Source: Athripsodes cinereus
Taxonomy: Eukaryota > Arthropoda > Insecta > Trichoptera > Leptoceridae
Length of the DNA: 64,000 nt
Direction: 5' to 3'
Assembly: GCA_947579605.1 (NCBI GenBank)
Contig: OX388314.1
Coordinates: forward strand, 1,054,001-1,118,000
A program made the translations under genes and the position numbers. Under the pieces are notes generated by a model. The model saw nothing but the letters and a program-made list of their open reading frames with translations. It searched no databases and was not told the origin of the DNA. Positions 33,615-44,565 of the stretch are shown here, piece after piece. Each line of letters begins with the position of its first letter. The first letter of the stretch is position 1.

Positions 33615-36600
33615 GTACACAGGACATTGTCCCACATTGAAATTCCGATTCGGGAGATGCTATGGAACCAATACAAGGGAAATATTACAAGATCTGACAT
33701 CGCGAGGAGTATACAAGTAAGTAAATAATAAATAATACCTTAAACTAAACCATACCAAACCATTTAAACAAAAATAATTACAATCTGTCAAATTTAGTAG
33801 TAAGCTATTAGGTTATCTATCATTATTATTATCATCTAAAGCCGCTGTAAACAATCAACATGTTGTCTCATTCATTCCTCAAACAAATGTTGTTATGGAA
33901 CATGTTCCATATTCGAATATTTTATTATAATATAATATTAACATTTTGTTGTCAAATCAAAAATGGTTCCATTATTATTGGAATGGCGGGAAATTTCCCG
34001 CTCTTTGTTAGTTTTTCCATCAAATGTTGATTGCTGTCAGTATTTTATTATTTTTAAGCTGTGTATGATTTAGTCATTCATTATACTTTTTAGTAAAGAA
34101 TAAAATATTAAAAATAAATATTGTTTTGTCTCCTCTACAAAGACAATAATTACGATATTGCGTATTACAGTTTTTTTATGATAAAGAAAATAGTAACATA
34201 AATACAAAACCGTTAGAAAAAATTAACAACAGAGTGTTAAATATTTAGCATATTGCTAAATTACTCAATATTGTACCTAGATAGAATAATGCGTGAATAT
34301 ACTATAATGCTAAAAATAGACAATGCATCTTATTAAATAAATTGTTTTGATTGTTGAACAGTGTTTGCATTATTAGTCTCATGGACAATAGAAATAATTT
34401 TGCAGTACCTATTCGACATATTTAGAAAATTACCTATTACTTCCACACAAGAAACAAATGGGGAACACAATTAAAAATACAGTTTTAGCTTTACATTACT
34501 TCACCTTCAGCCTTCTTCTTCTGTCTAGTATTGGATAAAGGTCTTCCTCTTGGACTTCCACAGTTCTTTGTTGCACAGGACTCTCTTCCAGTGTAGACTC
34601 GCCATTTTCCTAATGGTATTGGACCATCTTGTCTAAGGCCTATCCACATTTTTGCGTCCTGTTCTAGATCTGGAGTCAATCACCTTCTTCGTCCATTTAT
34701 CATCAGATATACTTGCTAAGTAACCTGCTCAATTCCACTTTTGTTCTGCAATTATTTGAGCCACATCTGTTACCTTGGTTTTTTCCATGATATTGGTGAG
34801 CCGAGTTCCAACATTCAAACTCTGAATTAATTGTTCTAATTTCTATAGGAAAACCTGGAGTTTACAGACATTGAGTGTTGATATCTGGGTCACCTTAATA
34901 AAGTGCAAGTTAAACTAAAAACTTTATTTTTAATTGTATGAAAAGATATGGAGGTTTACAAAATAAATGCAGATGAAATAATATAAGTTCAAAAATAATA
35001 TATAAATTTAGGCAAAACAATAACCTATTACTTTTATATATGTAGCTAATGTATACAATATTCGATGGCATAGCGCACAGATGTGGTAAGTGCAGTTTTC
35101 ATAGTTTTGAGATAATCAATGTTGAAAGTTTGAGATGCCATACAATTTAGTACTAACCACACATAGTTTTTGTTAAATATCTCGTGAATGATACAGAGTT
35201 ACGCAATAATATTCCTAAGGAACATACTTCAGATGATATAGATTCGCATGCGTATAATAACTTATTTTCGGTAAAAACTGCACTTACCACATCTGTGCGC
35301 TATACCATCGATTGTCAATAATTATGTTGATAGATACCTACCTTTATCAAGACACAAAAAAGTTCTCAAAAACAGCAGAATATTATAGTTTTTTGGGTTT
35401 CCATGAGCAATGAAATAAAATAACAAATTAATATTATTTTTCAGTAGAAAACCTCCTAGTTTTCGCATAGAAGACTATTCAATGCACAAACCTACCACAG
35501 TATCACCCAAAGAGACCATCATACCAAATGGATACAATGACATCACCCACAGAGGGAAGAAATACATCCTCGGCTACACTGGATACATTCCCGGTATTAA
35601 CTTCAGATATGGAAAATCATTTGGCAAGGCTGCAGATGACAGTATGGCCGAATTCAGCGCACGACAAACAGAGTTTAGGAGAAGAAAGGAAATAGACAAG
35701 AGATACACGAGATCTAAGAGTGCTCCTAAAATGGAACCGATACATAATAGAGATGTGGTGAAGAGGACATTGCGGGATTATGAGGAGAAGAATATGTATA
35801 AAGGTAATAAAAATATGATTAATTTATGATAAGTATGCCAGCACAAAGTAAAAAAAAATAATTTTAGTAATTTGCTTTTCAAAATACTACTAGGTAATTT
35901 GATTAGTTATTTTATTCATCCGAGAACAGACATACACTAATGGACACATCAAACACATATAGACAGAACCGTCTTTGAACATGCTGGGACCCCTGGGCGC
36001 AATGGAGGTATAGGGTCCCAGATGGCACAGTTAATTCTCAACTTCATGATTAAATAATTTGGCTTACACTCATAAGTTCTACTCTCCGTGCGCCAAATTT
36101 TCATAAAGGTATAGGAATTTGAAATGTTTGATGATCTCCTCGGTTTTGTTAAAGAATATTTTGGAATATTCGGAACAAGAAACCGAAAAAATATGCTCAT
36201 TTTTAATCTTGGTAAACATGTTGGCATTTTAGTGGTCTAGTAAATTCAAGGTTTACGTATTCTTATGGTGAAGACGGAACTGCATATAGAAAACAAAATT
36301 GGCAGCACAATGCCCCATAAACCCAGGAAGGTCACTAAAGTAATCCTAAAATATTCCAAGAGCTTACCTAGCAATATCAAGAGGAATTCTCGAATGCGAC
36401 AAACCATCACAGATTATGTATTTTATACTCATTGATGAGGAATGGGTACTTTTACAAAAAATAATTTCAGGTCAAAAAATAGTACCTACTGAAAATTAGA
36501 AAAATTATGGTGCTTTTTATATTTGTAAATGTGCATTTTTAAGGCTTTTATCACCATTTGAAAAAGCAATTTTCGCACTTCACCGCAAAAAAGTCCACTA

Positions 36601-38497
36601 GTGGCGGAGCACTGTGTGACGTCATCAGCTACTACAAACAGTACATAGAGTGAAATGTGTGCCAATACAACATAGCGCCTAGCGACGTCACAATAAGCTA
36701 ATTCAATAACGAAAATATGGATTTTCAAAATGAAAATAATGAATGAAAATTTTTATTTTATCGTTTCTTATTAGGATATTCGTGATCAGCGTAGATATAT
36801 TTATTAATATAAATTGCTAACATTTATTCATATTCCTCACACATGCATGTTCATCATTCAGTAGATTTGAAGTTAAATGAAGATAATAAAAAAATACTCT
36901 TATATTCATAAAAAAAAATTATATTCAATTTCAGGACTTAATAAGGTCGTTTGATTAATGGAATCATACATAAAAAATTATCGGTTGAAATACAGAAAAA
37001 CTAACAGCCAGTGGTTGGTTATGTAGGTCACAGGTGTGCACTGGGAATAGTGTCATGCTCAATACAAATTATTTATTTACAAAGGGGCTATAGAAATATT
37101 AATAATATTGGATTATTATTATTATGAGTTTCATGCCACATGCAAACAATAAAACATGGAAATGTCAGAATAAATTAATAGATTTATTTATGTTGACGTT
37201 ATAATAATATAAAGTAGTAAATGAATTTAATTAATAAATAGGTAAATGCCGAGAAATTTAATGTTGCTAATTTTTATATGATATCTTTAAATGTAAGTTA
37301 TGAATATTAAACTATTAATACCTAGCCTTGAGAGTTTATGATAGGTACAATCCTCTTCAATCCTGCGAGAAGAGTGTTGGGGATAGAATGCGTGTAAATA
37401 AGTTACGATGGTTTGGACATGTTGAGCGAATGCAAGATGAAAGAATGACGAAGAGGATGTATTTGTCTGAAAGAGGAGGTGTGAGGAAGCGTGGACGGCG
37501 AAGAACCACGTGGCTTGAGCACGTGTGTCAAATCCTAAAGGACGGCCGCGTGTTGAGTAAGAGAAATCGGCGAACATGTATGAGAAATTGGATGAAGCGA
37601 AAGAAGTTTGTTAGGATAGATCTATATGGCGTTCCGTTCTCTCTGCCTACCCCTCCTGGGATACGGCGTGGGGGTATAGATAGATAGATAGATAGACAAT
37701 CCTCTAACTACACTGTCTTGGAAGTATCCAACATGAGGTACCCATACTAGGTATCTCAGAACAATACCTACACATGAAACTGTCATCAGGGTTTATAAGA
37801 GAGAATATTGAAGACTTCGGCAAGTCGCCCGGTAGCTTAATTGGACAAAGCACTCTTCGAGTCAAGGTAGGGATGCGGGTTCTAGTCCCGTCCGGGGCAC
37901 TATCGAATAAGGTGACATTGTCTTTTCAAGGCCTTACATGGTAGTTTAATGTGTTAAATTTTACATTAAACTATTAAATTTGTATATTTATATACAGAAC
38001 ACATAGTAAGATAATTGAACAAAAAAATATTATAACAACCAAACAAAGATACTAAAATTGTGCATTGTACCTAGTGGGGCAGCAACACCAACACTTTGTT
38101 AATAATTAATGTGCTAATGTATTTTTCTCAAAAATGTGTAAATGTTTTTATGAATAAAGAATTTGAAATAATCAGTGTATAGAAATAAATAAATATATTA
38201 TACCTGAATGGTAAAAAAAAATTATTGCTGTCTTAAATTAATTCCGTTCGCTTAAATGTTTCAGAAAATCATTCAATATCACCTGAATTTCCTCCGATAG
38301 CTGGATACACAGGGCACATACCACGAGTGAAGGGTTCTGAGGCTTCCTTGAGCCAAAGATACTATTGTGCTGCTAAGAAGGGGCTCGAATTACTGCAGAA
38401 GGAAAAGGAGAACAAACGAGCCATGGAGAAGGCGACGGTTAATATTGAAAAGGTTTTAAGGGAGTCTGAAGGGAAATATTCTTATGGAAGAGGATAA
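33615..38497 (+). CDS. CIMIP2: CIMIP2/FAM166-type ciliary microtubule inner protein, three 3' exons
   Basis: Exons 33615-33716, 35445-35803 and 38265-38497 join in phase (acceptors cgtcag, tttcag and tttcag; donors gtaagt and gtaata) to give 230 codons and a TAA. Each exon carries one copy of the family's hallmark: YTGHCPTLKFRFGRCYG, GYTGYIPGINFRYGKSFG and GYTGHIPRVKGSEASLSQRY. The last exon ends with a charged helical tail (LELLQKEKENKRAMEKATVN). Proteins of this family (DUF2475) bind inside the doublet microtubules of cilia and sperm flagella; that role is family knowledge. The first base of exon 33615 completes a Gly-like codon, so at least one 5' exon with the start codon is missing. I searched upstream by eye for a matching GG/gt donor and found none I trust. 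The ATG at 35482 is internal, not the start. Introns carry a LINE scrap, a MITE, a LINE-R copy and a tRNA-like sequence. Confidence 0.75.
33717..34485. other. Intron of the CIMIP2-like gene, first part
   Basis: AT-rich intronic DNA, no nested gene or repeat recognised. Confidence 0.5.
34491..34690 (-). pseudogene. LINE C-terminal scrap in intron
   Basis: In shifted minus frames it reads as (S)RTGRKNVDRP, TRWSNTIRKMA and WKRVLCNKELWKS, matching the GKR.VGRP..RW.DDI...AG..W...A.DR..W pattern of LINE C-termini. Heavily decayed. Confidence 0.5.
35063..35310. mobile_element. 248-bp MITE with 37-bp TIRs in intron
   Basis: The left end cgatggcatagcgcacagat plus gtggtaagtgcagtttt (35063-35099) is mirrored at 35273-35310 with one mismatch (tataccatcg for gccatcg spacing). 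Flanks att (35060-35062) and att (35311-35313) are a possible 3-bp target duplication. No ORF. Confidence 0.75.
35804..37320. other. Intron of the CIMIP2-like gene, second intron
   Basis: The 5' part of the 2.46-kb intron. No repeat family recognised; ORFs at 35949 and 36486 (minus) lack motifs. Confidence 0.45.
37324..37695 (+). pseudogene. LINE-R 3' end with intact C-terminal frame
   Basis: The ORF 37328-37687 contains CEKSVGDRMRVNKLRWFGHV, ERMQDERMTKRMYLSERGGV, RKRGRRRTTWLEHVCQILKD and GRVLSKRNRRTCMRN. The best-preserved LINE-R C-terminus in the window. It ends with ggcgttccgttctctctgcc, tacccctcctgggatacggc and a (TAGA)n run (37676-37695), the 3' end typical of RTE-like elements. It lies in the sense orientation within an intron. 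Confidence 0.75.
37826..37902 (+). mobile_element. tRNA-like sequence (SINE head or tRNA pseudogene)
   Basis: gcccggtagcttaattggac has a clear A box (tagcttaattgg), and gcgggttctagtcccgtccg gggca has a T-arm and B-box-like gggttctagtccc. The acceptor stem pairs only with mismatches and the anticodon arm does not fold as a standard 5-bp stem, so a functional tRNA is doubtful. Confidence 0.4.
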
Positions 38498-38752
38498 CAT
38501 ACGGGGAAAAGGATGTTTTTCAATAGGAAATGACATCCTTTTCAATCCTACTAGATTCCTAATTAATTAAGTATTATTCCTAGAGACTGGATTATATGCA
38601 ACATTGAGTGGCTGAAATATGCATTGTATAAGGTTAAACTATGAAAGATATTATATGCAAGTTAAATATGAAAATATACATTATAAAATTGTATTCTTCT
38701 ATATATTTATTGAGTTGACGTTTATTTTGTAAAACTCCATATTAATTTATGG

Positions 38753-38758
38753 AATAAA
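38753..38758 (+). terminator. AATAAA poly(A) signal of the CIMIP2-like gene
   Basis: Canonical hexamer about 255 bp after the stop codon at 38495-38497. It follows a segment that is also dispersed elsewhere (inverted at 12880-12925). Confidence 0.5.
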
Positions 38759-39240
38759 CACAAACTGTTTAAGATTTACTATATTTAATAATAGGTACAG
38801 TAATCTGGTTTCGGCTTACAAAGTCGTTGTCAAAAAACTTGTTGTCAAAAAGAGTTTTAATTAGGTCTGGCAATATTCTCAGTATAAAAAAAAAGCTGAA
38901 ATATGCATTATCATAGCAGATTGTAAAATGTGATAAACATTTGAAAGTAGGCAAAATATGTAAAAATCTATAAAAATATGCAATTTGCATATAATTCAGT
39001 CTCTAATTGTTTTTATTAACTTATAATGGATAAATAAAGTATTAATATACAATACGTTTTATTTAACATATTAACTTTGATTTTGTAAAATTATATTTTA
39101 TTGGTATTGTGATTTGTATAAATTTATTAAACTTTGTTTAAGCAATATTTGTATATAGTTTTTAAAAGAAAGATCAATTTTGAAAACAATCTCCATCATC
39201 AGATTTTCTTTCAAACATCCGAAATCCATTGTGGTCATAA
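38759..39240. other. AT-rich intergenic stretch
   Basis: Nothing recognised beyond AT-rich sequence. Confidence 0.4.
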
Positions 39241-39244
39241 AAAT

Positions 39245-39420
39245 CTATTTATCCATACCATCACAGCAGACTAGCTGCATTTAATAAACATGCAAGTTGT
39301 CCTATTCGTGCCAATAAAAATTTACATTCGGGATGGGTTGAAGATGTTAAATGCCTTATTCAAGATATATTACAAATTTCTACCTTATTTATACGAGACA
39401 CTTGAAAACTTGAGATAAGT
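39245..39420 (-). repeat. LepA fragment
   Basis: taccatcacagcagactagc, acatgcaagttgtcctattc, acattcgggatgggttgaag, gagacacttgaaaacttgag. Confidence 0.55.
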
Positions 39421-39429
39421 GTAATAACA

Positions 39430-39720
39430 TTAGTGTTGTGGATAAAATTACAATGGTTTGGACATGTAGAACAAATGGATGGGGATAGGATGACAAAGAG
39501 GATACGCTTGTCTGAAAGAAGATGGTGTGAGGAGCGCGAGCGTTCGAAAACTATATGTTTTGATCAAATTCTCAAGGGCGATCCTGTGTTGAGTTAGAGG
39601 AATCGACGTGCGTGTATGAGAAATTGCATGAATGTAGAAGAAGCAAATGAAGTATGTAAGGACAGATCTATATGGCATCCATTCTCTCTGCCTACCTCAC
39701 TTGGGTGAGGGTATAATATA
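39430..39720 (+). pseudogene. LINE-R 3' end fragment
   Basis: gtgttgtggataaaattaca, atggtttggacatgtagaac, gaggatacgcttgtctgaaa, atcgacgtgcgtgtatgaga and tctctgcctacctcacttgg gtgagggtat. Frame broken. Confidence 0.65.
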
Positions 39721-39946
39721 GATAAAAATATTAAGATACTTGTACAAATAGTACTAAGATAAAGCTTAATCAATATATTAATTCTATATAATTGCCTGTA
39801 CATTAGGATCACTTTCATTTCAACATAATATTATTACCATATTCCTGCTTACTATTTGGACCATTTAAAGACAATGAAATCTTTGTACACGAATTTGTGT
39901 AAATATTTTATTTTGAAAATATTTTTAATACTCCTATTACAACTTA

Positions 39947-40160
39947 TTTACTGTGTCGGTGTTTAGGTAGTACAATTCCATAATGAAATAACAACAAATG
40001 TTTTTCTTCCACTTTACTGATTTTTTATTAAGAGAGAGAAAAATATCTTTCGTCTTTTAAATAAATATTCAATCAGGAAAGACAAAAGATGTCTCTCTCA
40101 GTAAAAAATCAATATACCTAGTGGAATAAAACGTTTGTTTAAACAACTTATTTACCTAAT
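39947..40160. mobile_element. MITE-F copy, both arms
   Basis: The left arm (tactgtgtcggtgtttaggt, agtacaattccataatgaaa, ttccactttactgatttttt, aagagagag) is mirrored by the right arm (aagacaaaagatgtctctct, cagtaaaaaatcaatatacc, agtggaataaaacgtttg). The centre lies near 40060. Confidence 0.7.
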
Positions 40161-40169
40161 ACTTTTATT

Positions 40170-40320
40170 ATTACTACTATACCATCACGGCATATCCCAC
40201 AAGTGGGGTAGCCAGCAGATCAGCTGCATGTAATAAACAAAAAATCGATACATTCAGGATGGGTGACAAACCTCATCTCTGAATTTAAGATGTAAGATGT
40301 CTTAATACTTTTCATATTTC
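40170..40320 (-). repeat. LepA fragment
   Basis: ttactactataccatcacgg, catatcccacaagtggggta, gccagcagatcagctgcatg, gatacattcaggatgggtga and caaacctcatctctgaattt. Confidence 0.7.
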
Positions 40321-40574
40321 AGTAAATATTTATCTATTTTTTGTTGTTTACATTCAAAACAGATCACATGAGCTACTCAAAATTTTAACATGCTCCAGAT
40401 AAACTGCTTATTATGGGATTATAATATAATCATATCTTGAGACAAATGGTTTATTAACAGCCATATTCTTTGACCCCGATTAAATGATAATCCTTACTCA
40501 GAAAATAATTTGTCATCCGTGCATTAATGTCATTATAAGCAAATATTTAGAATATTTCTAAATTTTTTAATTGT

Positions 40575-40810
40575 TTAACCGGATTTGGGCACAACGTGCA
40601 GATGACAAAACCAATTATGCATCTCGACTGGAGAACCATCTTTACACAAAATAACATTGTGCAAAATCCAATGGGAAGAAGTGAGAAATGCGCCCCAAGG
40701 CTTACGAATTGGCTCAAGGCTGCCAACGCCTTTTACACTTCTTCCGATTGGATTTTGCACAATGTAACATTGTGTACACATGGTTCTCCAATTGAAATGT
40801 CTGATTGATT
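40575..40810. repeat. Family C inverted duplication (foldback)
   Basis: Two Family C halves face each other: tggagaaccatctttacaca, aaatccaatgggaagaagtg (about 40630-40690), then cacttcttccgattggattt, tgcacaatgtaacattgtgt and acatggttctccaattga (40736-40797). The two arms form an imperfect inverted repeat of about 65 bp around gcttacgaattggctcaagg. The mirrored 68- and 70-codon ORFs on the two strands are products of this symmetry. Confidence 0.65.
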
Positions 40811-41470
40811 ATGTCATTATAAGCAGTTTATTTCAAACATGGTGAAAATTTACATACTTAGATCACATGACCTGTTTTGAGCATGTAATGACAAAGTAAT
40901 ATAGTAAAAAAGTTGGGATATGAACCAAATATAAAAATAAAAACTATATTTTAGTAATAAAAATAATTTATTATTTGATATAAAATACATTATTATTATT
41001 ATGGAAAGGAAACTTCAAAATAGGATCATCATTATGCAATTAAAATATGTATATATTAAAAAAATCTCAAACAACAGTCATCCATCATAAAATATGACAA
41101 ACTTAAATATAACATATAAATAAACAGTAGGAAAAGATTAAACAAATTGATATATAAAGTGATTCTACAAATTCCTCCCGCAAAATTTAAACTTTAAAAA
41201 GCTGGAGATGTGATTCAATATTTAATGAAAGAAAATGAGCATTTAAGAATAATTTCAAAAAGAAAACAATAAAATAGTTGATTTCATTGCACATTTAAAT
41301 AACTTTTATACAATAATAATTAGTGCAAAAAGTATATATGTACTATAAAATATTCTTTTTTTATGCACTCTGGCTCTATCGATCACCTCATTAGGTCTTT
41401 CCAATAAAACTCGAAGCCATATAGAGGACATTCAACAACATTATTAACTGTCTAGCATTGTGAGGTAATA
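40811..41470. other. AT-rich intergenic stretch
   Basis: No gene or repeat recognised. Confidence 0.4.
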
Positions 41471-41472
41471 GA

Positions 41473-41632
41473 CCTGGGGCCGTAGACAAATCGTAGTTAG
41501 TGATCAACTACTGTTGAACTTTTCGACAATCAACCTACATGTAAGTACCGTATAATTATGTGTTATTGTTGCAGTTATAGTCGAAAATATGTTTGTAGTC
41601 GATCGCCAAGTACAATTTGTCTAGGGGGTCAG
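41473..41632. mobile_element. 160-bp MITE, copy 1
   Basis: The ends cctggggccgtagacaaa and tttgtctagggggtcag are imperfect inverted repeats. The body (gatcaactactg, gaactttt, gacaatc, cctaca, gtataattatg) is shared with 47528-47663. Confidence 0.6.
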
Positions 41633-41889
41633 ATTGTGCATATACTTGAATGTCATGTTAAGTAAAATTAGATAACAAATTTTGTTTGAACAATGATTTT
41701 TTTATGTTTCCAAAGCCATTTAACAAGTTTTTCTTGAAGCTTCACTAAGTACATCGCTGATGTAATTCACGTTTTGAGCTTAAAAATCAGCTTTTTGTTA
41801 TGATACAGGCCTAATTACAATACAAAGTTTTGACAAAAAAATATTTAGATGCCAATGCTATGTATTTATTAATAAACTCAATTTTTATA

Positions 41890-41970
41890 AAAGTTACTTC
41901 TATGTTTATTACATGCAGTTAGTCTGTACTGGCTACCCCGCTTGTGGAATATACCATGATGGTATAGATA
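41890..41970 (+). repeat. LepA end fragment
   Basis: tctatgtttattacatgcag, tactggctaccccgcttgtg, gaatataccatgatggtata. Confidence 0.55.
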
Positions 41971-42825
41971 ATTATTCCATAAATTGATCAACTACACAAT
42001 GTTCAGCCGTGAGAATAGAATTTGACAACCATAAGATGTATGACGGGGGATATTATTGACACTTCTCCAGCTACTTTACAATTTTGCCTCAATACTGTAG
42101 AAATATTTCTGTGGGTTCATTGTCTAGAAATATCTTTGTGGGTTCATTGTCTAACATGGAAAAATATAAATGTCCTAAAGACAATTTAAAAAAAAAACAA
42201 ATGTAAATAAAATTGACGATGCACTGTACATTTTTTAACAACATCTTTATGTCTATAACTAATGGTGATATTGTGTGTAAAAATAGTTTGCATTATTATT
42301 ATTAGATGCTTTTTATGAGAGATGTAATGGATGGTGACTTTGCTGGATATGGAATAATGAATATCCAGCATTAACCTGGATAACCGACAGGATATCGACG
42401 ATCCTATCACAATATTTCTCCATGATTCTTTTTAATGCAGGAAGACCTTTCTTAACATCTAAATTTATAAAATTGGTACATAAAAGAATTTGAAAAATCT
42501 TCTGATTGACGAAATTGGCAAAAGCAAGTTTGCCGAAATCAATAGCACCGTTAAAATACACACGTTTCAGCGAGTACTTAAATTGTGTTTTTTTTTTAAT
42601 AATAAACATGATTACAGTTATCCTTTCAAAATAATAGAGATTGGTGAAGAAATTTCACAAAATACCCGATCTTTTTCAAAATTACACCAATGTTTATTTA
42701 TATGAGCGTTAAATTTGAAACCTCATGAAAATCTTGTGCTTGTGGCACATAACACACTATAAGTATTTGGCTCAATAATTGGTTTCTAATACAATATTTG
42801 AATAATAGTAAATTTAGGCTAGCAA
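41971..42825. other. Intergenic stretch
   Basis: A short direct repeat (ctgtgggttcattgtctaga and tgtgggttcattgtctaac) at 42110-42155. Possible old LINE frames near 42310-42600 cannot be confirmed. Confidence 0.35.
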
Positions 42826-43190
42826 GACCCCGAATTGTGGTCGTATATTTTGATACCCTTGTTACCTCTGGAAGCCCGAATACAGTACAAGGTATGCTCT
42901 CTCACATACAAAGCCGTTAATAATTTGGCATAACAATAAGTTCGGGAGATGTGCTGCAGAGACTTGGAGGCTGGACATCGTGCTTTAAGATTGGCACAGA
43001 GTGCAACCCTTGAGCAAGTATTACCATTAAGATTACAGACAACCATCATGCTCTTTATTATGTCGGCCCCAAGTTCTAAAATAGTTTGCCACCTCTAGGT
43101 CTTAGACAGGTCATCGACTATTATGGTTTCAGGAAAGACTCAACATTTTTTCTCAAAACTATACACATTAAGCACACTGATAATTAATTT
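42826..43190 (+). pseudogene. Degenerate LINE C-terminus
   Basis: One plus frame reads LLPLEARIQYKVCSLTYKAV then NNLA. This matches the LP(V)E.RI.FK......K...GLAP..L region near the end of CR1/L2-type LINE polyproteins. Further on, in another frame, it reads ALYYVGPKF.NSLPP, the usual G...WN.LP motif. Multiple stops and shifts. Confidence 0.55.
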
Positions 43191-44145
43191 ACATATTTGC
43201 TTATTCTTATTGGTGATTTTTTGTAAAAGATTAAATGTCTGCAGCACGCATATATTTTTATTATCTCTCTGAAGATAATTTTACAATTGATACTTTTAAA
43301 TTAATTTCTTTAATGGATGTGGATGAGATTTTATCACAATGCGGCAATACATGTATAAAATTTCAAATTATTATTCTACTGCTGTTCATTACATCTCTAT
43401 TTAATTCTATAATGTCTATGTATTTATATTATTATTATGATCTATGGATTAAACTTTAGCTCAACAATATTTTATCTTAGAAATATTGCTTATGAGCTGC
43501 TGTGTGTATATATATATAAACTACCGTCCCTCTTTTCTACAGAGCCTCTCACATATACTTGTAAATCATTCTTGTATCTGTCATGCAGGCTGTGGGCTTA
43601 CATCTAATAATAAAACTTTAGCAATTAATTTAATACTAGTGTTATGAATCAAATCAGTGTCCAAATATCTGTACGTGGGAGCGAAACTACACCATGTTGA
43701 ATTTCGGACGAAGTGACTTAAAAACATAATATTGTAGTCCTTGTTATACTCTTTTAAATGACATATTCATCTGTCTTGAAAACGAGCTATATTTTGAAAT
43801 ATTCAAATATTAAAAAATTGACAAATTTTTGTTTTAGCAAAACAATGCCATTTTAATGCAATATTGTGAAATTTTTCAAAATAGTCAATGAGATATGATA
43901 AATAGCAATCGTTTACAATAATTTTTAAGAGTAATTTCGTGTTAACTAACATGTGAGAAGCAAATATAATTTGTTGAAAAAACTTTGTACGCCCATACTG
44001 ATGAAAAATGACGTCCATTGAGATAGTGTAGTTTCGCTTCTGCGTACAGATATATTGATCGGCCAGTTCCATAGAGCAAAACTTGAAATTTTTAAAATAT
44101 TTTTTTTTCAAATACAACTCTGACATGAGACACATTAATTTATTT
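43191..44145. other. AT-rich intergenic stretch
   Basis: ORFs at 43235 (+) and 43803-44186 (-) are AT-driven and lack motifs. The first half may be 3' UTR of the LINE remnant before it. Confidence 0.35.
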
Positions 44146-44149
44146 ATAA

Positions 44150-44235
44150 AAACCTTTTCCCTCACGTGGAGTAGTCGGCGAAACAACTACATGTAATAAA
44201 CATGCAAGTTATCCTCTCCGTACTATTGATGAGAA
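44150..44235 (-). repeat. LepA fragment
   Basis: ccctcacgtggagtagtcgg, acatgtaataaacatgcaag, ttatcctctccgtactatt. Confidence 0.45.
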
Positions 44236-44504
44236 ACTCACCTCACACCCAGATATCTCAGGAGTCGTTAACTCCTACTTATCCGCACATTAAAACCAAA
44301 GTTGTCATCACGGGAGGGCCAATGGGCAGGCCTGAAGGGCCAGTCGACCAATACTGCCGTCATGGAAATCTTGTATTTTATATTAATTAGATATTTAAAT
44401 AATAAAAAAAAAATTAATGTGGACTTGCGGTGGTTTGTATCACAAAACAGCGCTTAACAAATTGTCTAGTTTATTATTATTATTAATAATAATTGATCAA
44501 AATA

Positions 44505-44565
44505 AAAACATGAGCAATTGGCGAGCTTATTGCCTGAAGGCAATATCTTCCAGATAACCATTATA
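44505..44565 (+). repeat. Short dispersed repeat, partner at 50177
   Basis: caattggcgagcttattgcc, tgaaggcaatatcttccaga recur almost exactly at 50180-50225 inside a GORAB intron. It contains a small palindrome, attgcctgaaggcaat. Confidence 0.6.

Noticed and set aside
35482..35829. Single-exon gene starting at the ATG 35482
   Set aside because: The frame is open upstream to an acceptor at 35445 that joins in phase to exon 33615-33716; homology breaks after 35803 at a gt donor.
43803..44186. 127-codon minus-strand ORF
   Set aside because: AT-driven composition, no recognised domain, located in repeat-rich intergenic DNA.
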